64,000 nucleotides of DNA from Bacteroidales bacterium (GCA_017539045.1 JAFYHS010000025.1:1-64000), one strand, 5' to 3'; positions 51,146 through 60,358 are shown, counted from the first letter of the stretch. The notes: generated by a model from the sequence alone, not told the origin. Translations and numbers: made by a program.

Positions 51146-52615
51146 ATGAGCACTATCAAAGATTTGGAACCGAATGGCGTGTGGAGAAACTTTTACAGTC
51201 TCACCCAGATTCCGCGCCCTTCGAAGAAAGAAGCCAAAGTGATCGCTTTCATGAAACAATGGGGCGAAGAGCATGGCCTTGAAACTATCGTCGACGAATG
51301 TGGCAACGTCATCATGCGCAAGCCTGCCACCCCTGGCATGGAAAACCGCAAGGGCGTCATCCTGCAAGCCCACTTGGACATGGTCCCGCAAAAGAACGCC
51401 GACAAGGTGCACGATTTTGAGAACGACCCCATTGAGACCCATATCGAAGACGGCTGGGTGAAGGCCAACGGCACCACCCTCGGCGCCGACGATGGTCTGG
51501 GCGCTGCCGCCGCCATGGCAGTCCTCGAGGCCACCGACCTGCAACACGGTCCCATCGAAGCCCTCTTCACCATCGACGAGGAGACGGGCATGACGGGTGC
51601 CAACAAGCTGCAACCGGGTGTGCTGAAAGGCGACATCCTAATGAATATGGACTCGGAGACCGAAGGCGAGCTTTACGTGGGTTGCGCCGGTGGTGTCGAC
51701 AACATCGGCACCTGGACGCCTACCTTCGAAGCCGTCCCCGCTGGCATGAAAGCCTTCCGTATCTTCGTGAAGGGCCTGAAAGGCGGTCACTCGGGCATGG
51801 ACATCAACCTAGGTCGCGCCAATGCCAACAAGGTGTTGAACGCCATGCTGCTGATGGCCGCCGAGAAATACGGCCTGCGTCTTGCCTGCATCGACGGCGG
51901 TAGCCTACGCAACGCCATCCCAAGAGAAGCCGAAGCCATCGTGGTCGTCCCCGCCGACAAGGAAGAGGAATTCAAACAATATGCCGCCGAGTATGAAGGC
52001 ATCTGCAAGGAAGAGTTTGCCGAAGTCGAGCCCGAGCTGGCCATCCTCTGCGAAGCCGCCGAGATGCCAAAGCAGGTCATCGACGTGAAGACGCAAGACA
52101 ACATGTTCTGCGCCATCGCCCGCTATCCCAACGGCGTCATCGCCATGTCGGAAGACTTTGAAGGCACCACCGAGACCTCCAGCAACCTGGCCACATGGAA
52201 GATGGACAACGGCAAGATCACGACCGCATCGCTGACCCGCAGCCTCGTCGACGCCGCCAAGGACAAGCTGGCTGAGCAGATCCGCAAGAACCTCACCGAC
52301 AACGGCGCCGAGGCCTACTCCACCGGCGACTATCCCGGCTGGAAACCCAACATCAACTCGACCATCCTCAACCTGATGAAGAAGGTCTACCAAGACAAAT
52401 TCGGCAAGGAGCCCAAGGTTATGGTCATCCACGCCGGTCTTGAATGCGGCATCCTCGGCTCGAAGTACCCGAACTGGGACATGGTCAGCTTCGGACCCAC
52501 GCTGGTGCACCCGCACTCACCCGACGAAGCCCTGCTCATCGAGAGCGTGCAGCCCTTCTGGGATTTCCTCACTGAGACTTTGAGAAATATCCCCGAAAAG
52601 GAAATGATAGCATAA
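51146..52615 (+). CDS. pepD: aminoacyl-histidine dipeptidase (cytosol nonspecific dipeptidase)
   Basis: A 489-residue cytosolic M20 metallopeptidase that cleaves Xaa-His and other dipeptides. Metal ligands and catalytic residues are visible in LQAHLDMV near 77, TLGADDGLGAA near 115, IDEETGMTGA near 148 and MNMDSETEG near 171; the lid domain includes KGLKGGHSGMDI near 218. C-terminal metal ligand region VHPHSPDEALLIES near 460. Start at 51146 (MSTIKDLEP); a TTG at 51116 is also in frame. Length is typical for PepD. Confidence 0.95.
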   Translation: MSTIKDLEPNGVWRNFYSLTQIPRPSKKEAKVIAFMKQWGEEHGLETIVDECGNVIMRKPATPGMENRKGVILQAHLDMVPQKNADKVHDFENDPIETHIEDGWVKANGTTLGADDGLGAAAAMAVLEATDLQHGPIEALFTIDEETGMTGANKLQPGVLKGDILMNMDSETEGELYVGCAGGVDNIGTWTPTFEAVPAGMKAFRIFVKGLKGGHSGMDINLGRANANKVLNAMLLMAAEKYGLRLACIDGGSLRNAIPREAEAIVVVPADKEEEFKQYAAEYEGICKEEFAEVEPELAILCEAAEMPKQVIDVKTQDNMFCAIARYPNGVIAMSEDFEGTTETSSNLATWKMDNGKITTASLTRSLVDAAKDKLAEQIRKNLTDNGAEAYSTGDYPGWKPNINSTILNLMKKVYQDKFGKEPKVMVIHAGLECGILGSKYPNWDMVSFGPTLVHPHSPDEALLIESVQPFWDFLTETLRNIPEKEMIA

Positions 52616-52637
52616 TTAACTAATTATCAATAATTTG

Positions 52638-52671
52638 AAAAAGACAGAACCGAATTTGGTTTTGTCTTTTT
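52638..52671 (+). terminator. Rho-independent terminator of pepD
   Basis: AAAAAGACA / TGTCTTTTT stem with an inner AACC/GGTT pairing, 23 nt after the stop and followed by more T. Confidence 0.78.
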
Positions 52672-52691
52672 CATTTTTTTCAAGAAAAGTG

Positions 52692-52721
52692 TTGGCGATA
52701 AAGAAATTATTCGTACTTTTG
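52692..52721 (+). promoter_or_regulatory. Bacteroidales promoter for rpmH
   Basis: TTG at 52692-52694, a 19-bp spacer and TACTTTTG at 52714-52721, a good fit to TTTG-N19-TAnnTTTG, leaving a leader of about 45 nt. Confidence 0.7.
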
Positions 52722-52775
52722 CAGCCCGATTCAAAGGGATTTTTAGCGAAAAATAACAAATAAATAGATACAGAG

Positions 52776-52922
52776 ATGAAGCGCACTTACCAACCTTCAA
52801 ACAGAAAACGTAGAAACAAACACGGTTTCAGAGAGAGAATGTCAACGGCTAACGGCCGTAAGGTTTTGGCCCGCAGAAGAGCCAAAGGCAGAAAAAAACT
52901 TACAGTTTCTGACGAATACTAA
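52776..52922 (+). CDS. rpmH: 50S ribosomal protein L34
   Basis: A 48-residue, very basic protein starting [20 protein letters not shown] and continuing with [19 protein letters not shown], the L34 signature, with a short C-terminal extension KKLTVSDEY. It is too short for usual length cut-offs. It is a component of the large ribosomal subunit. It has its own promoter and a terminator about 60 nt downstream; the dnaA-rnpA context seen in many other phyla is absent, as is usual in Bacteroidota. Confidence 0.97.
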   Translation: MKRTYQPSNRKRRNKHGFRERMSTANGRKVLARRRAKGRKKLTVSDEY

Positions 52923-52980
52923 ATCGTAAGATTCGGCATAGTCAATTCGGAAGCCGTTATATTTCTCATTTAAGGTAACG

Positions 52981-53016
52981 AAGGCGACCCCCTTGGGGAT
53001 TCGCCTTTTGTTGTTT
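52981..53016 (+). terminator. Rho-independent terminator of rpmH
   Basis: AAGGCGA-(CCCCCTTGGGGAT)-TCGCCTT with an inner CCCC/GGGG pairing, followed by TTGTTGTTTTT. Confidence 0.8.
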
Positions 53017-53030
53017 TTGCCAACATGCAT

Positions 53031-53110
53031 GTCATTTCGAGGATGGTTTTGGCATAGATACGCTCTCCTTTCAGGTTCGGTATGACATGCCAAAACCATC
53101 CGAAGAAATC
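53031..53110. repeat. palindromic element, family G
   Basis: GGATGGTTTTGGCAT (53041-53055) and ATGCCAAAACCATCC (53087-53101) are exact 15-bp inverted repeats. Outside them, GTCATTTCGA and GAAGAAATC resemble the common Bacteroidota repeat ends GTCATTTCG...GAGAAATC. Confidence 0.65.
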
Positions 53111-53118
53111 CCTACAAA

Positions 53119-53886
53119 TTATTTCTCACAACGGTAAATGACTTCCTCTCCCCTGCGCGCCAAGTGCATACGCTCGCGCTGTTCTTCCGGAATCTCGTAG
53201 TAAAGCCTATCTTCCGTCACCTTAAAGCCTGCCTTGCGCAGCACCTCGGCATAGTCGCGGCCAAACTGGCGCACGTGGTCGTATTGTCCGAACAGACGCT
53301 CGCGCTCCTTCGGGTCCGTGATACTCGGATCCTCGAAGGTGTCGACATCGGGATTGATAGGCACCAGCAAAATGGCCCAGCCGCCCGGTTTCAAGATCCT
53401 CTTGATTTCAGAGAAAGCCTTGTTGGCATCGTTGACGTGCTCAAGGACATGGTTGCAGATGACCACATCGTAGGTATCGCTGGGTTGGTCAATGGCCGTC
53501 ACGTCAAGGTGCAAGTCAGCGATGGGAGAATCGAGGTCGGCCGTAGTGTAATCGAGGTTCTTCAAGGCACGGAAACGCTTCAAGAAAGGCTGTTCGGGCG
53601 CAAAATGCAAAACCTTTAATGGTGCTGTGAAGAAATCAGTCTTCTCTTTCAGGTAAAGCCACAACAGCCGATGACGCTCAAGCGACAGGCACTTGGGGCA
53701 CAAACGATTATCCTTAGCCTTACCATAGCCGTAGGGCAAAAACTTACGGAAATGACCACCACAAACGGGGCATTCCACCTTGTTGCCGAAATAGAACGGG
53801 CGGACCAATAGGCTAAAGAGGTAACTCAACTTGATGAGCCACTGGCGAGGAAAAATCTTTGTGAAAAAGGCTATCAGTTTCTTCAT
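53119..53886 (-). CDS. class I SAM methyltransferase with N-terminal zinc ribbon
   Basis: A 255-residue methyltransferase. N-terminal membrane-associated helix (LIKLSYLFSLLVRPFYF), then a zinc ribbon with CPVCGG near 43 and CPKC near 68. The Rossmann part shows VLHFAPEQPFLKRF near 94, ADLDSPIADLHLDV near 117, ICNHVLEHVND near 142 and ILKPGGWAILLVP near 163. The layout is common in glycan or lipid-modifying methyltransferases near glycosyltransferase genes. Start placed at 53886 (MKKLIAFFTKIF), 27 nt downstream of a -7 box. Confidence 0.85.
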   Translation of the reverse strand: MKKLIAFFTKIFPRQWLIKLSYLFSLLVRPFYFGNKVECPVCGGHFRKFLPYGYGKAKDNRLCPKCLSLERHRLLWLYLKEKTDFFTAPLKVLHFAPEQPFLKRFRALKNLDYTTADLDSPIADLHLDVTAIDQPSDTYDVVICNHVLEHVNDANKAFSEIKRILKPGGWAILLVPINPDVDTFEDPSITDPKERERLFGQYDHVRQFGRDYAEVLRKAGFKVTEDRLYYEIPEEQRERMHLARRGEEVIYRCEK

Positions 53887-53912
53887 TTTCAGAGAATCGC
53901 AATTTGATAGCG

Positions 53913-53945
53913 CAAAAATAAGGAAAGAATCCCTATCTTTGCAAA
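53913..53945 (-). promoter_or_regulatory. promoter for methyltransferase, overlapping divergent promoter
   Basis: Minus strand TTTG, 21-bp spacer, TATTTTTG (53913-53920). Its -33 box overlaps the plus-strand -7 box TATCTTTG (53934-53941) of the GT2 gene, so the two promoters face each other across shared DNA and could compete. Confidence 0.65.
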
Positions 53946-53950
53946 AAATA

Positions 53951-54937
53951 ATGAAAATGCTGTTTTCGATCATCATACCCGTCTACAACCGCCCGCAGGA
54001 AGTCGACGAACTGCTGGAGAGCCTATGCCACCAGACTTTCAAGGACTTTGAGGTCATCGTTGTGGAGGACGGATCGACGGAGAAGTGTGACACGGTCTGC
54101 CAAAACTATGCCGACCGCCTGCCAATCAACTATTACTTCAAACCCAACTCCGGTCCAGGACCTTCGCGTAACTACGGTGCCGAACACAGCCAAGGCGACT
54201 ACCTCATCATCCTCGACTCCGATGTCATCGTTCCAGATAACTACCTGGAGATCGTCAAGGCCGAACTCGACCGTGAGCCATGCGACGCCTTCGGTGGCCC
54301 CGACCGTGCCCATGCCTCGTTCACACCCATACAGAAAGCCATCAACTATTCCATGACCTCGTTCTTCACCACGGGTGGCATACGCGGTGGCAAGAAGAAA
54401 ATGGACAAGTTCTATCCCCGCAGCTTCAACCTCGGCATCAAGAGAAGCGTCTACGAGGCTTTAGGAGGCTTTGCACCCATGCGCTACGGCGAGGACATCG
54501 ACCTGAGTACCCGTATCTTCAAAGGAGGCTACAGTTGCCGCCTCTTCCCCGACGCTTTCGTCTACCATAAGAGAAGGGTGAAATTCAGCTCGTTCTTCCG
54601 TCAAGTGAAGCATTCGGGCGAGGCACGTGTGGTGCTGAAAAACAAATACCCCGAGACCTTCAAGCTGGTCCACCTCTTACCCGCCGCCTTCGTGGTTGGC
54701 ACCCTGATCTTGGTCATGCTGGGCATCTTCCACCATTGGCTTTGGCTACTGCCCATCCTGCTCTATGCCGCGTTGGTCTTCGTCGACTCGTTGATCAAAA
54801 ACAAGAAGCTGAAGGTCGCCTTGCTCAGCGTCCCTGCCGCATTTTGCCAGCTATTTGGCTATGGATTAGGTTTTTTAGGGGCCGCCTATAAAGAGATTCT
54901 CGGCAAAAAACAGCCATCGCAAACAGAAAAACCGTAA
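53951..54937 (+). CDS. glycosyltransferase family 2
   Basis: A 328-residue GT-A glycosyltransferase. The nucleotide-sugar domain starts FSIIIPVYNRPQEVDELL, with VVEDGSTE near 35, the metal motif ILDSDVIVP near 88 and FGEDIDLSTR-type region (MRYGEDIDLSTRIF) near 180. Two C-terminal membrane segments at about 242-290. The start is placed at 53951 (MKMLFSII), which lies just after the -7 box. It heads a plus-strand envelope operon with the DUF4834, YfhO and two further glycosyltransferase genes. Confidence 0.9.
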   Translation: MKMLFSIIIPVYNRPQEVDELLESLCHQTFKDFEVIVVEDGSTEKCDTVCQNYADRLPINYYFKPNSGPGPSRNYGAEHSQGDYLIILDSDVIVPDNYLEIVKAELDREPCDAFGGPDRAHASFTPIQKAINYSMTSFFTTGGIRGGKKKMDKFYPRSFNLGIKRSVYEALGGFAPMRYGEDIDLSTRIFKGGYSCRLFPDAFVYHKRRVKFSSFFRQVKHSGEARVVLKNKYPETFKLVHLLPAAFVVGTLILVMLGIFHHWLWLLPILLYAALVFVDSLIKNKKLKVALLSVPAAFCQLFGYGLGFLGAAYKEILGKKQPSQTEKP

Positions 54938-54965
54938 TTTCGCAGCACATATTATATAATAGACT

Positions 54966-55181
54966 ATGGGAGCCTTCCTGAAAATAATCCTCTACGCCGT
55001 CCTGATCTTCTACGCTTTCAACATGCTTATCAAGCTGATATTCAGAAGAAAGATGAGAAAGTTGGAGAAGCAGATGAACCAATATGGCCAAGAAGAAGCC
55101 AAGGCCGACTCAAACGAGGAAAAGAAGCCTCACGTCGATCCAAACATAGGAGAATACACCGATTACGAAGAGATAAAATAA
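54966..55181 (+). CDS. DUF4834 family protein
   Basis: A 71-residue protein with one membrane segment (about 5-24, IILYAVLIFYAFNMLIKLIF) and a charged C-terminus ending HVDPNIGEYTDYEEIK, the conserved DUF4834 end. Function unknown; in Bacteroidales it is regularly found just before a YfhO gene, as here, 7 bases away. Confidence 0.85.
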   Translation: MGAFLKIILYAVLIFYAFNMLIKLIFRRKMRKLEKQMNQYGQEEAKADSNEEKKPHVDPNIGEYTDYEEIK

Positions 55182-55188
55182 AGACACG

Positions 55189-57708
55189 ATGAACAAAAAC
55201 TTTTTCCAAAAGAACAAGAACATCCTCAGCATCGTGGCCGCCATCCTGGCTTTTGCGGTCATCACGCTGATTTATTTTAGCCCCGTGCTCCAAGGCAAGC
55301 GCATCAAACAACACGACATCGAGATGCACCTCGGCATGTCACAAGAGATCAACCAATTCCGTGATGCCACGGGCGAGCAGACCCTTTGGACTAACGCTCC
55401 GTTTGGCGGCATGCCAGCGTGGAACATCTCCGTCAGCCCCAAGGGCAACCTCACCAATCCAGTTTACAAAGGGCTGAGTTTAGGTTTCCCCCACCCTATC
55501 GGCTCCGTATTTATCTGTATGTTAGGCTTTTTTGTTCTGCTGTTGGTACTCGACTGCGGCTTCTGGATCAGTTTCATCGGCGCCATAGCCTATGGCTTCA
55601 CGTCCTACCTATTCATCGTGATTGGCGCAGGCCACAACGCCAAAGCCATGGCCATGGCCTATATGGCTCCCGTCATCGCAGGCGTGCTGCTGGCCTATAA
55701 AGGCAAATATCTGTGGGGATGGCTGCTGACCGCCTTTGCCATGGCCTTTGAGGTTCGCACCAACCACCTGCAAATCACCTACTATCTTGCCTTGATCATC
55801 GTCATCCTGGTCATCGCCGAGCTTATCAGCGACATCAAGAACAAGAAGTTGGGGCATTTCTTCAAGGCTTCCGCCGGTTTGGCCGTGGCTGCCATCATCG
55901 GTGTGCTGACCTGCTCGACAGCCCTTTACGGCAACTATGAGTTTGGCAAGGAAACCACACGCGGCAAACCCGTGCTGGCCAGCGACCAAGACAACCAAAC
56001 CACCGGCCTCGACCGCGACTACATCACGCAATGGAGTTATGGCAAGGGCGAGACCTGGACCCTGCTGATCCCCAACGCCAAGGGCGGCGCTTCGGCCTAT
56101 ATCGGAAAACAGAATCCTGCTTTGGACAAGGCCGACCGACAGTTCAAGGACACCATCGCCCAGCAAAACGCTTATTGGGGCGACCAACCCATGACCAGCG
56201 GCCCCGTCTACGTGGGCGCCATCGTGGTCTTCCTCTTCGTCTTGGGTGCACTGACCGTGAAAGGCAAGCTGAAATGGGCTTTGCTCATCGCCACCTTGCT
56301 CTCCATCTTGCTCAGCTGGGGAAAGAACTTCATGGGCTTCACCAACTTCTTCCTGGATTACATCCCTGGATACGACAAGTTTAGGGCCGTTTCCATGACG
56401 CTTGTCATCGCCGAGATCACCATGCCGTTGTTAGGCTTCTTAGGACTCGCCGAGCTGATGAAGGATCCCGACGGCTTCCAAAAGAACATCAAGAAATTCT
56501 ATATCGCTTTGGGCATCACGGCGGGTATCTGTCTCTTGTTCTATCTCGCCCCGAAGACCTTCTTCAGCTTCCTCAGCCAAGGCGAAGCCGAGCAGTTCGC
56601 AGCCATGAGCAAAGGCAAGGACGGTGCCGTCTATGCCCAGTTTGCATCGCAGCTCGAAGACGTGCGTGTGGCCATCTTCCGTAAGGACACGTTACGCAGC
56701 CTGCTGTTCATCATCCTTGCCGCCGTTCCGCTGTTCCTTTATGGCAAGGGCAAGCTGAAAGGCCAAATCGCCTTCCCCATCCTCGCCGTGTTGGTTTTGG
56801 TTGACATGTTCCCCATCGACAAGCGTTACCTCAACAACGACAAATTCGTCAGCAAGGAGCAATACTCGAAGCCTTTCACCGCTTCTGCCGCCGACCAATA
56901 CATCTTGAACGACAACGATTTGGACTTCCGTGTAGCCGACATCACCAAGGACATGTTCAACGATGCCAGCACATGCTACTTCCACAAGTCGCTGGGTGGC
57001 TATTCGGGTGCCAAGCTGCGCCGTTACCAAGACGTCATCTCGCAATACCTCGGTAGTGAGCTCAACCAACTCAGAGGTGCCAAGACCGCGCAGGATTTGA
57101 TGCTGAGCCTGTCACAGCAGAAAGTAATCAATATGCTGAACACCAAGTACGTCATCTTCAACCCCAACGCACAGCCCTTCCCCAACGCCAATGCCTTGGG
57201 CAACGCATGGGTGGTGAACGACATCCGCTGGGTGAGCACACCCAACGAGGAGATTGACGCCATCGCGGAGACCAACTTGGCTCACGCGGCCATCATCAAC
57301 AGGGAGTTTGCGCAACAAGTCGGCAACTACCAACTCACGGACAGCATCGTACCTGAGGTCACCTTGGAAGATTATCAGCCCAACAAGTTGACTTATAGGT
57401 TTAGGCCGGCCCTTCGACAGGCTCAGGGACCTCAAGATGCCAACTATCTTGTCGTCTTCTCCGAAATTTGGACCGAGAAGGGATGGAAGATGTATGTTGA
57501 CGGACAGGAGCAGCCTTTGCTCCGCGCCAACTACATCCTGCGTGCCGCCCTCATCCCTGGCGGCGAGCATGACATCGTCATGGAATATGCGCCCAAGGCC
57601 TACAAGGTGGGCAACACCGTTTCATTTGCCAGTTCGTTGATCATGATCTTGGGCCTGATAGGCGCCCTCATCTATACCTTCAAACCCAAAAAAGAAGAAA
57701 AGGCATGA
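55189..57708 (+). CDS. YfhO family membrane protein
   Basis: An 839-residue polytopic inner-membrane protein of the YfhO family, GT-C-like, with about 13 membrane segments (for example 13-32, 105-125, 135-158, 205-230, 340-360, 420-450, 495-515, 812-832). A large periplasmic region lies at about 550-800. In Firmicutes YfhO attaches sugars to wall or lipoteichoic polymers, so a glycosyl-transfer or flippase-like role in envelope glycans is likely. A REP-like 24-bp repeat (57408-57431) is inserted in frame, encoding ALRQAQGP at about residue 742. The stop overlaps the next gene's ATG. Confidence 0.88.
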   Translation: MNKNFFQKNKNILSIVAAILAFAVITLIYFSPVLQGKRIKQHDIEMHLGMSQEINQFRDATGEQTLWTNAPFGGMPAWNISVSPKGNLTNPVYKGLSLGFPHPIGSVFICMLGFFVLLLVLDCGFWISFIGAIAYGFTSYLFIVIGAGHNAKAMAMAYMAPVIAGVLLAYKGKYLWGWLLTAFAMAFEVRTNHLQITYYLALIIVILVIAELISDIKNKKLGHFFKASAGLAVAAIIGVLTCSTALYGNYEFGKETTRGKPVLASDQDNQTTGLDRDYITQWSYGKGETWTLLIPNAKGGASAYIGKQNPALDKADRQFKDTIAQQNAYWGDQPMTSGPVYVGAIVVFLFVLGALTVKGKLKWALLIATLLSILLSWGKNFMGFTNFFLDYIPGYDKFRAVSMTLVIAEITMPLLGFLGLAELMKDPDGFQKNIKKFYIALGITAGICLLFYLAPKTFFSFLSQGEAEQFAAMSKGKDGAVYAQFASQLEDVRVAIFRKDTLRSLLFIILAAVPLFLYGKGKLKGQIAFPILAVLVLVDMFPIDKRYLNNDKFVSKEQYSKPFTASAADQYILNDNDLDFRVADITKDMFNDASTCYFHKSLGGYSGAKLRRYQDVISQYLGSELNQLRGAKTAQDLMLSLSQQKVINMLNTKYVIFNPNAQPFPNANALGNAWVVNDIRWVSTPNEEIDAIAETNLAHAAIINREFAQQVGNYQLTDSIVPEVTLEDYQPNKLTYRFRPALRQAQGPQDANYLVVFSEIWTEKGWKMYVDGQEQPLLRANYILRAALIPGGEHDIVMEYAPKAYKVGNTVSFASSLIMILGLIGALIYTFKPKKEEKA
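57408..57431. repeat. in-frame REP-like repeat inside YfhO gene, family F
   Basis: GGCCCTTCGACAGG-CTCAGGGACC, the reverse complement (one mismatch) of the intergenic copy at 33847-33870. It adds about 8-10 residues including LRQAQGP to the periplasmic domain without breaking the frame. Confidence 0.8.
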
Positions 57709-59018
57709 AACGCGTTCTAATCATCACCTACTATTGGCCTCCCTCTGGCGGCAGCGGCGTGCAACGCTGGCTGAAGATGTCGAAGTACCTGCCCGAATAC
57801 GGCTGGCAACCTGTGATCTATACCACAGAAAACGCCGAGTATCCGATCATCGACCATTCTTTGGAGAAAGATGTCGCGCCCAACATCGAGGTCATCAGAA
57901 GACCCATCACGGAGCCCTACTCCGCATACAAGAAGTTCCTAGGCATCAACAAGGACGAGACCGTGAAGATGGGTTTCATCCAAGAGAAGGAAAAGGACAA
58001 AAACTGGAAATCGGACCTATCGTTGTGGGTGCGCGGCAACTTCTTCATCCCTGACGCCCGTTGCGGGTGGGTGAAGCCTTCGGTAAAGTATTTGAAAGAA
58101 TACCTGAACGAGCACCCCGTGGACGCCATCATCAGCACGGGTCCGCCCCACTCCATGCACCTGATCGCCATGAAGCTAAAGGAAGAATTGGGTCTCCCTT
58201 GGATTGCCGATTTCCGCGACCCCTGGACTGAGATCGACTATTACAACGACTTGCACCTCACCGCTTGGGCCGACCGCAAACACCACCGTTTGGAGCGCGA
58301 GGTGTTGACCAAAGCCGACAAGGTGGTCACCGTGGCTCCCGACGGCGCGAGGAGGCTCGGTAGATTGGGCAACAGAAACGTCAGGACGATTTACAATGGC
58401 TTTGACCGCGACGACGACGCACAGACGCCCGTCGACTTGTCCGAACAGTTTACCATCACCTATCTCGGCGTGCTCTCCAAGATCCAGAACCCCAGCAACC
58501 TATGGCAAGCCTTGGCTGAGCTCATCAAGGAAGATAGCGGCTTTGACAAGAGCCTAAGAATCAATATGATCGGTCAGATTGACAGCGCTGTGGTAAGCAG
58601 TATCAACGAGAACGGCTTGACACAACATGTCGCCTATTCGCCTTACATGCCGCACGACCAAGTGTCGGCGGTGCATCGCAGCTCAACATTGCTCTTGCTC
58701 CTGCTCATGCCCGACAGCGAGCCACGCGCCAAGGGCCTGCTTACCGGCAAGCTCTTCGAGTATATGGCCTCTGGCCGCCCCATCCTCTGCATCGGTCCCG
58801 AAGACGGCGACGCTGCTAGAATTCTCAGGGAAACCAGTGCTGGCCAGACCATCAGCTTTGAGGACAAAGAGAAGATGAAGGAAACTTTGAAAAACCTCTA
58901 TCAGAGGTATTTGGAGAATACTCTGGAAGGCAACACGAATCCAAAGGTGGAAAACTATTCGAGACAGGTTATGACGCAACAATACGCGGCCCTGCTCAAC
59001 CAAGCCATTAACGAATGA
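57705..59018 (+). CDS. glycosyltransferase (GT4-like)
   Basis: A 437-residue GT-B glycosyltransferase. The N-terminal domain starts VLIITYYWPPSGGSGVQRWLK with the GG-loop, and TGPPHSMHLIAMKL and DFRDPWTEIDYYND follow (about 145-190). The donor domain holds TYLGVLSKIQNPSNLWQAL near 250, PRAKGLLTGKLFEYMASGRPILCIGP near 345. It overlaps both the YfhO gene and the next glycosyltransferase gene by ATGA, indicating one tightly coupled operon for an envelope glycan. Sugar and acceptor unknown. Confidence 0.87.
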   Translation: MKRVLIITYYWPPSGGSGVQRWLKMSKYLPEYGWQPVIYTTENAEYPIIDHSLEKDVAPNIEVIRRPITEPYSAYKKFLGINKDETVKMGFIQEKEKDKNWKSDLSLWVRGNFFIPDARCGWVKPSVKYLKEYLNEHPVDAIISTGPPHSMHLIAMKLKEELGLPWIADFRDPWTEIDYYNDLHLTAWADRKHHRLEREVLTKADKVVTVAPDGARRLGRLGNRNVRTIYNGFDRDDDAQTPVDLSEQFTITYLGVLSKIQNPSNLWQALAELIKEDSGFDKSLRINMIGQIDSAVVSSINENGLTQHVAYSPYMPHDQVSAVHRSSTLLLLLLMPDSEPRAKGLLTGKLFEYMASGRPILCIGPEDGDAARILRETSAGQTISFEDKEKMKETLKNLYQRYLENTLEGNTNPKVENYSRQVMTQQYAALLNQAINE

Positions 59019-60178
59019 CAACCGGTCCCAACATAGACAAGAAATTCAAAGTCTGTCATCTGGCAAGCAAGCACAAAATGAATGACATGCGCATCTTTGA
59101 AAAAGAGTGCAAGTCATTGGCAAAAGGTGGTTTTGACGTCACACTCATCGGTTTTGGTGACACAGCCAAGACTGAAGTGATTGACGGTGTTCGCTGCATA
59201 AGCTTGTTTTGTCCCATCAAGAACAACCTCGAACTGCTGAGAAAGCGGAACAAGATGAGTTTGGAGACCGCCCTAGAAGTCGATGCCGACATCTATCACC
59301 TGCATGAGCCCGAGTTATTGCCAGTGGGGATGAAGCTAAAGCGTAAAGGTAAAATCGTCATCTTTGATAGTCACGAGTACTACGGATGGCAGCTTCGCGA
59401 TAACATCCACAAGATCAAGGTGATAAAAACACCTGCTTTTCTCATGAAAGTGTTCGGCAACCTCTACATGCGCTACGAAAAACACGTCTGCATGAAAATC
59501 GACGGGGTAGTTCAGGTATGTACCATGAATGGCGTTGACTATTTTGGCCATCGTTGCCAAAAGACCTTGTTTATCAGAAATTTGCCAAGTCTTTCCGATT
59601 ACACTAGGAAGATGCCTGTCGACTATTCACAAGGTCCAGCCGTGGCTATGATTGGAGGCATTACCAAAGAACGAGGCATTACGCAACTTGTTGAAGCTGC
59701 GCACCATGCCAAAGCAAAACTACTTTTGGCCGGCGCTTTCTCGCCCAAAACCTACGAAACAGAACTAAAAGAATTGCCTGCCTACGCCTGCGTCGACTAC
59801 AAAGGCTTTTTGGACAAAAAAGGCATGGTAGCCTTGTTGGAGGAGGCAAACATCGGAGCTTCCACCCTGCTCAATGTCGGGCAATACGACAAAATCGACA
59901 CCCTTCCGACCAAGGTCTACGATTACATGTCAATGCAATTGCCCGTAGTCATTTCCAATACAGACTTTGCTCAAAAGATGAATGACAAGTATCATTTTGC
60001 CATTTGCGTCGATCCTACAAATTCAGAAGTCATTGCAAACGCCATCCAATGGTTATACGAGCATCCCGAAAAAGCCTATGAAATGGGCAACAACGGTAGA
60101 AAAGCCATTGAAGAAGAGTTCAATTGGGAAAAAGAGAGCGAAAAACTGGTTGATTTCTACAAGAATCTCTTGGCTTAA
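59015..60178 (+). CDS. glycosyltransferase (GT4-like)
   Basis: A 387-residue GT-B glycosyltransferase. Start region KVCHLASKHKMNDMRIFEKECKSLA, then VDADIYHLHEPELLPVG near 92, VIFDSHEYYGW near 115, the donor-domain motifs MIGGITKERGITQLVEAAH near 215 and TLPTKVYDYMSMQLPVVIS near 298. It ends FNWEKESEKLVDFYKNLL, a common end in the family. Last gene of the plus-strand operon that begins with the GT2 gene at 53951. Confidence 0.87.
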   Translation: MTTGPNIDKKFKVCHLASKHKMNDMRIFEKECKSLAKGGFDVTLIGFGDTAKTEVIDGVRCISLFCPIKNNLELLRKRNKMSLETALEVDADIYHLHEPELLPVGMKLKRKGKIVIFDSHEYYGWQLRDNIHKIKVIKTPAFLMKVFGNLYMRYEKHVCMKIDGVVQVCTMNGVDYFGHRCQKTLFIRNLPSLSDYTRKMPVDYSQGPAVAMIGGITKERGITQLVEAAHHAKAKLLLAGAFSPKTYETELKELPAYACVDYKGFLDKKGMVALLEEANIGASTLLNVGQYDKIDTLPTKVYDYMSMQLPVVISNTDFAQKMNDKYHFAICVDPTNSEVIANAIQWLYEHPEKAYEMGNNGRKAIEEEFNWEKESEKLVDFYKNLLA

Positions 60179-60239
60179 TTCATCATACATTTTCATTCGA
60201 CACTTTAGCCTCAATGAAGCATTAGCCAATTCCATTTTG

Positions 60240-60276
60240 CATTACGACTTTTTTCGTTACGACTTTTTTCGTAATG
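60240..60276. repeat. 15-bp tandem repeat with flanking inverted ends
   Basis: TTACGACTTTTTTCG occurs twice head to tail (60242-60256, 60257-60271) and CATTACGA / TCGTAATG bracket the pair. It lies in the 213-bp gap before the T9SS gene. Confidence 0.6.
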
Positions 60277-60350
60277 ACGGTGCAAACAATGTAGTTTTCA
60301 TCAACACTGAAATAAATTGGCGCAATATACAATTATTAGAATTAATTATG

Positions 60351-60358
60351 TATTTTTG
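60351..60358 (+). promoter_or_regulatory. -7 promoter box for FG-GAP gene
   Basis: TATTTTTG, 33 nt upstream of the ATG at 60392; no clear -33 element. Confidence 0.45.

Noticed and set aside
60240..60276. Tandem TTACGACTTTTTTCG repeat as an origin iteron or attachment site
   Set aside because: Only two copies, no replication or recombinase gene nearby; it is more likely a local slippage repeat or small hairpin.
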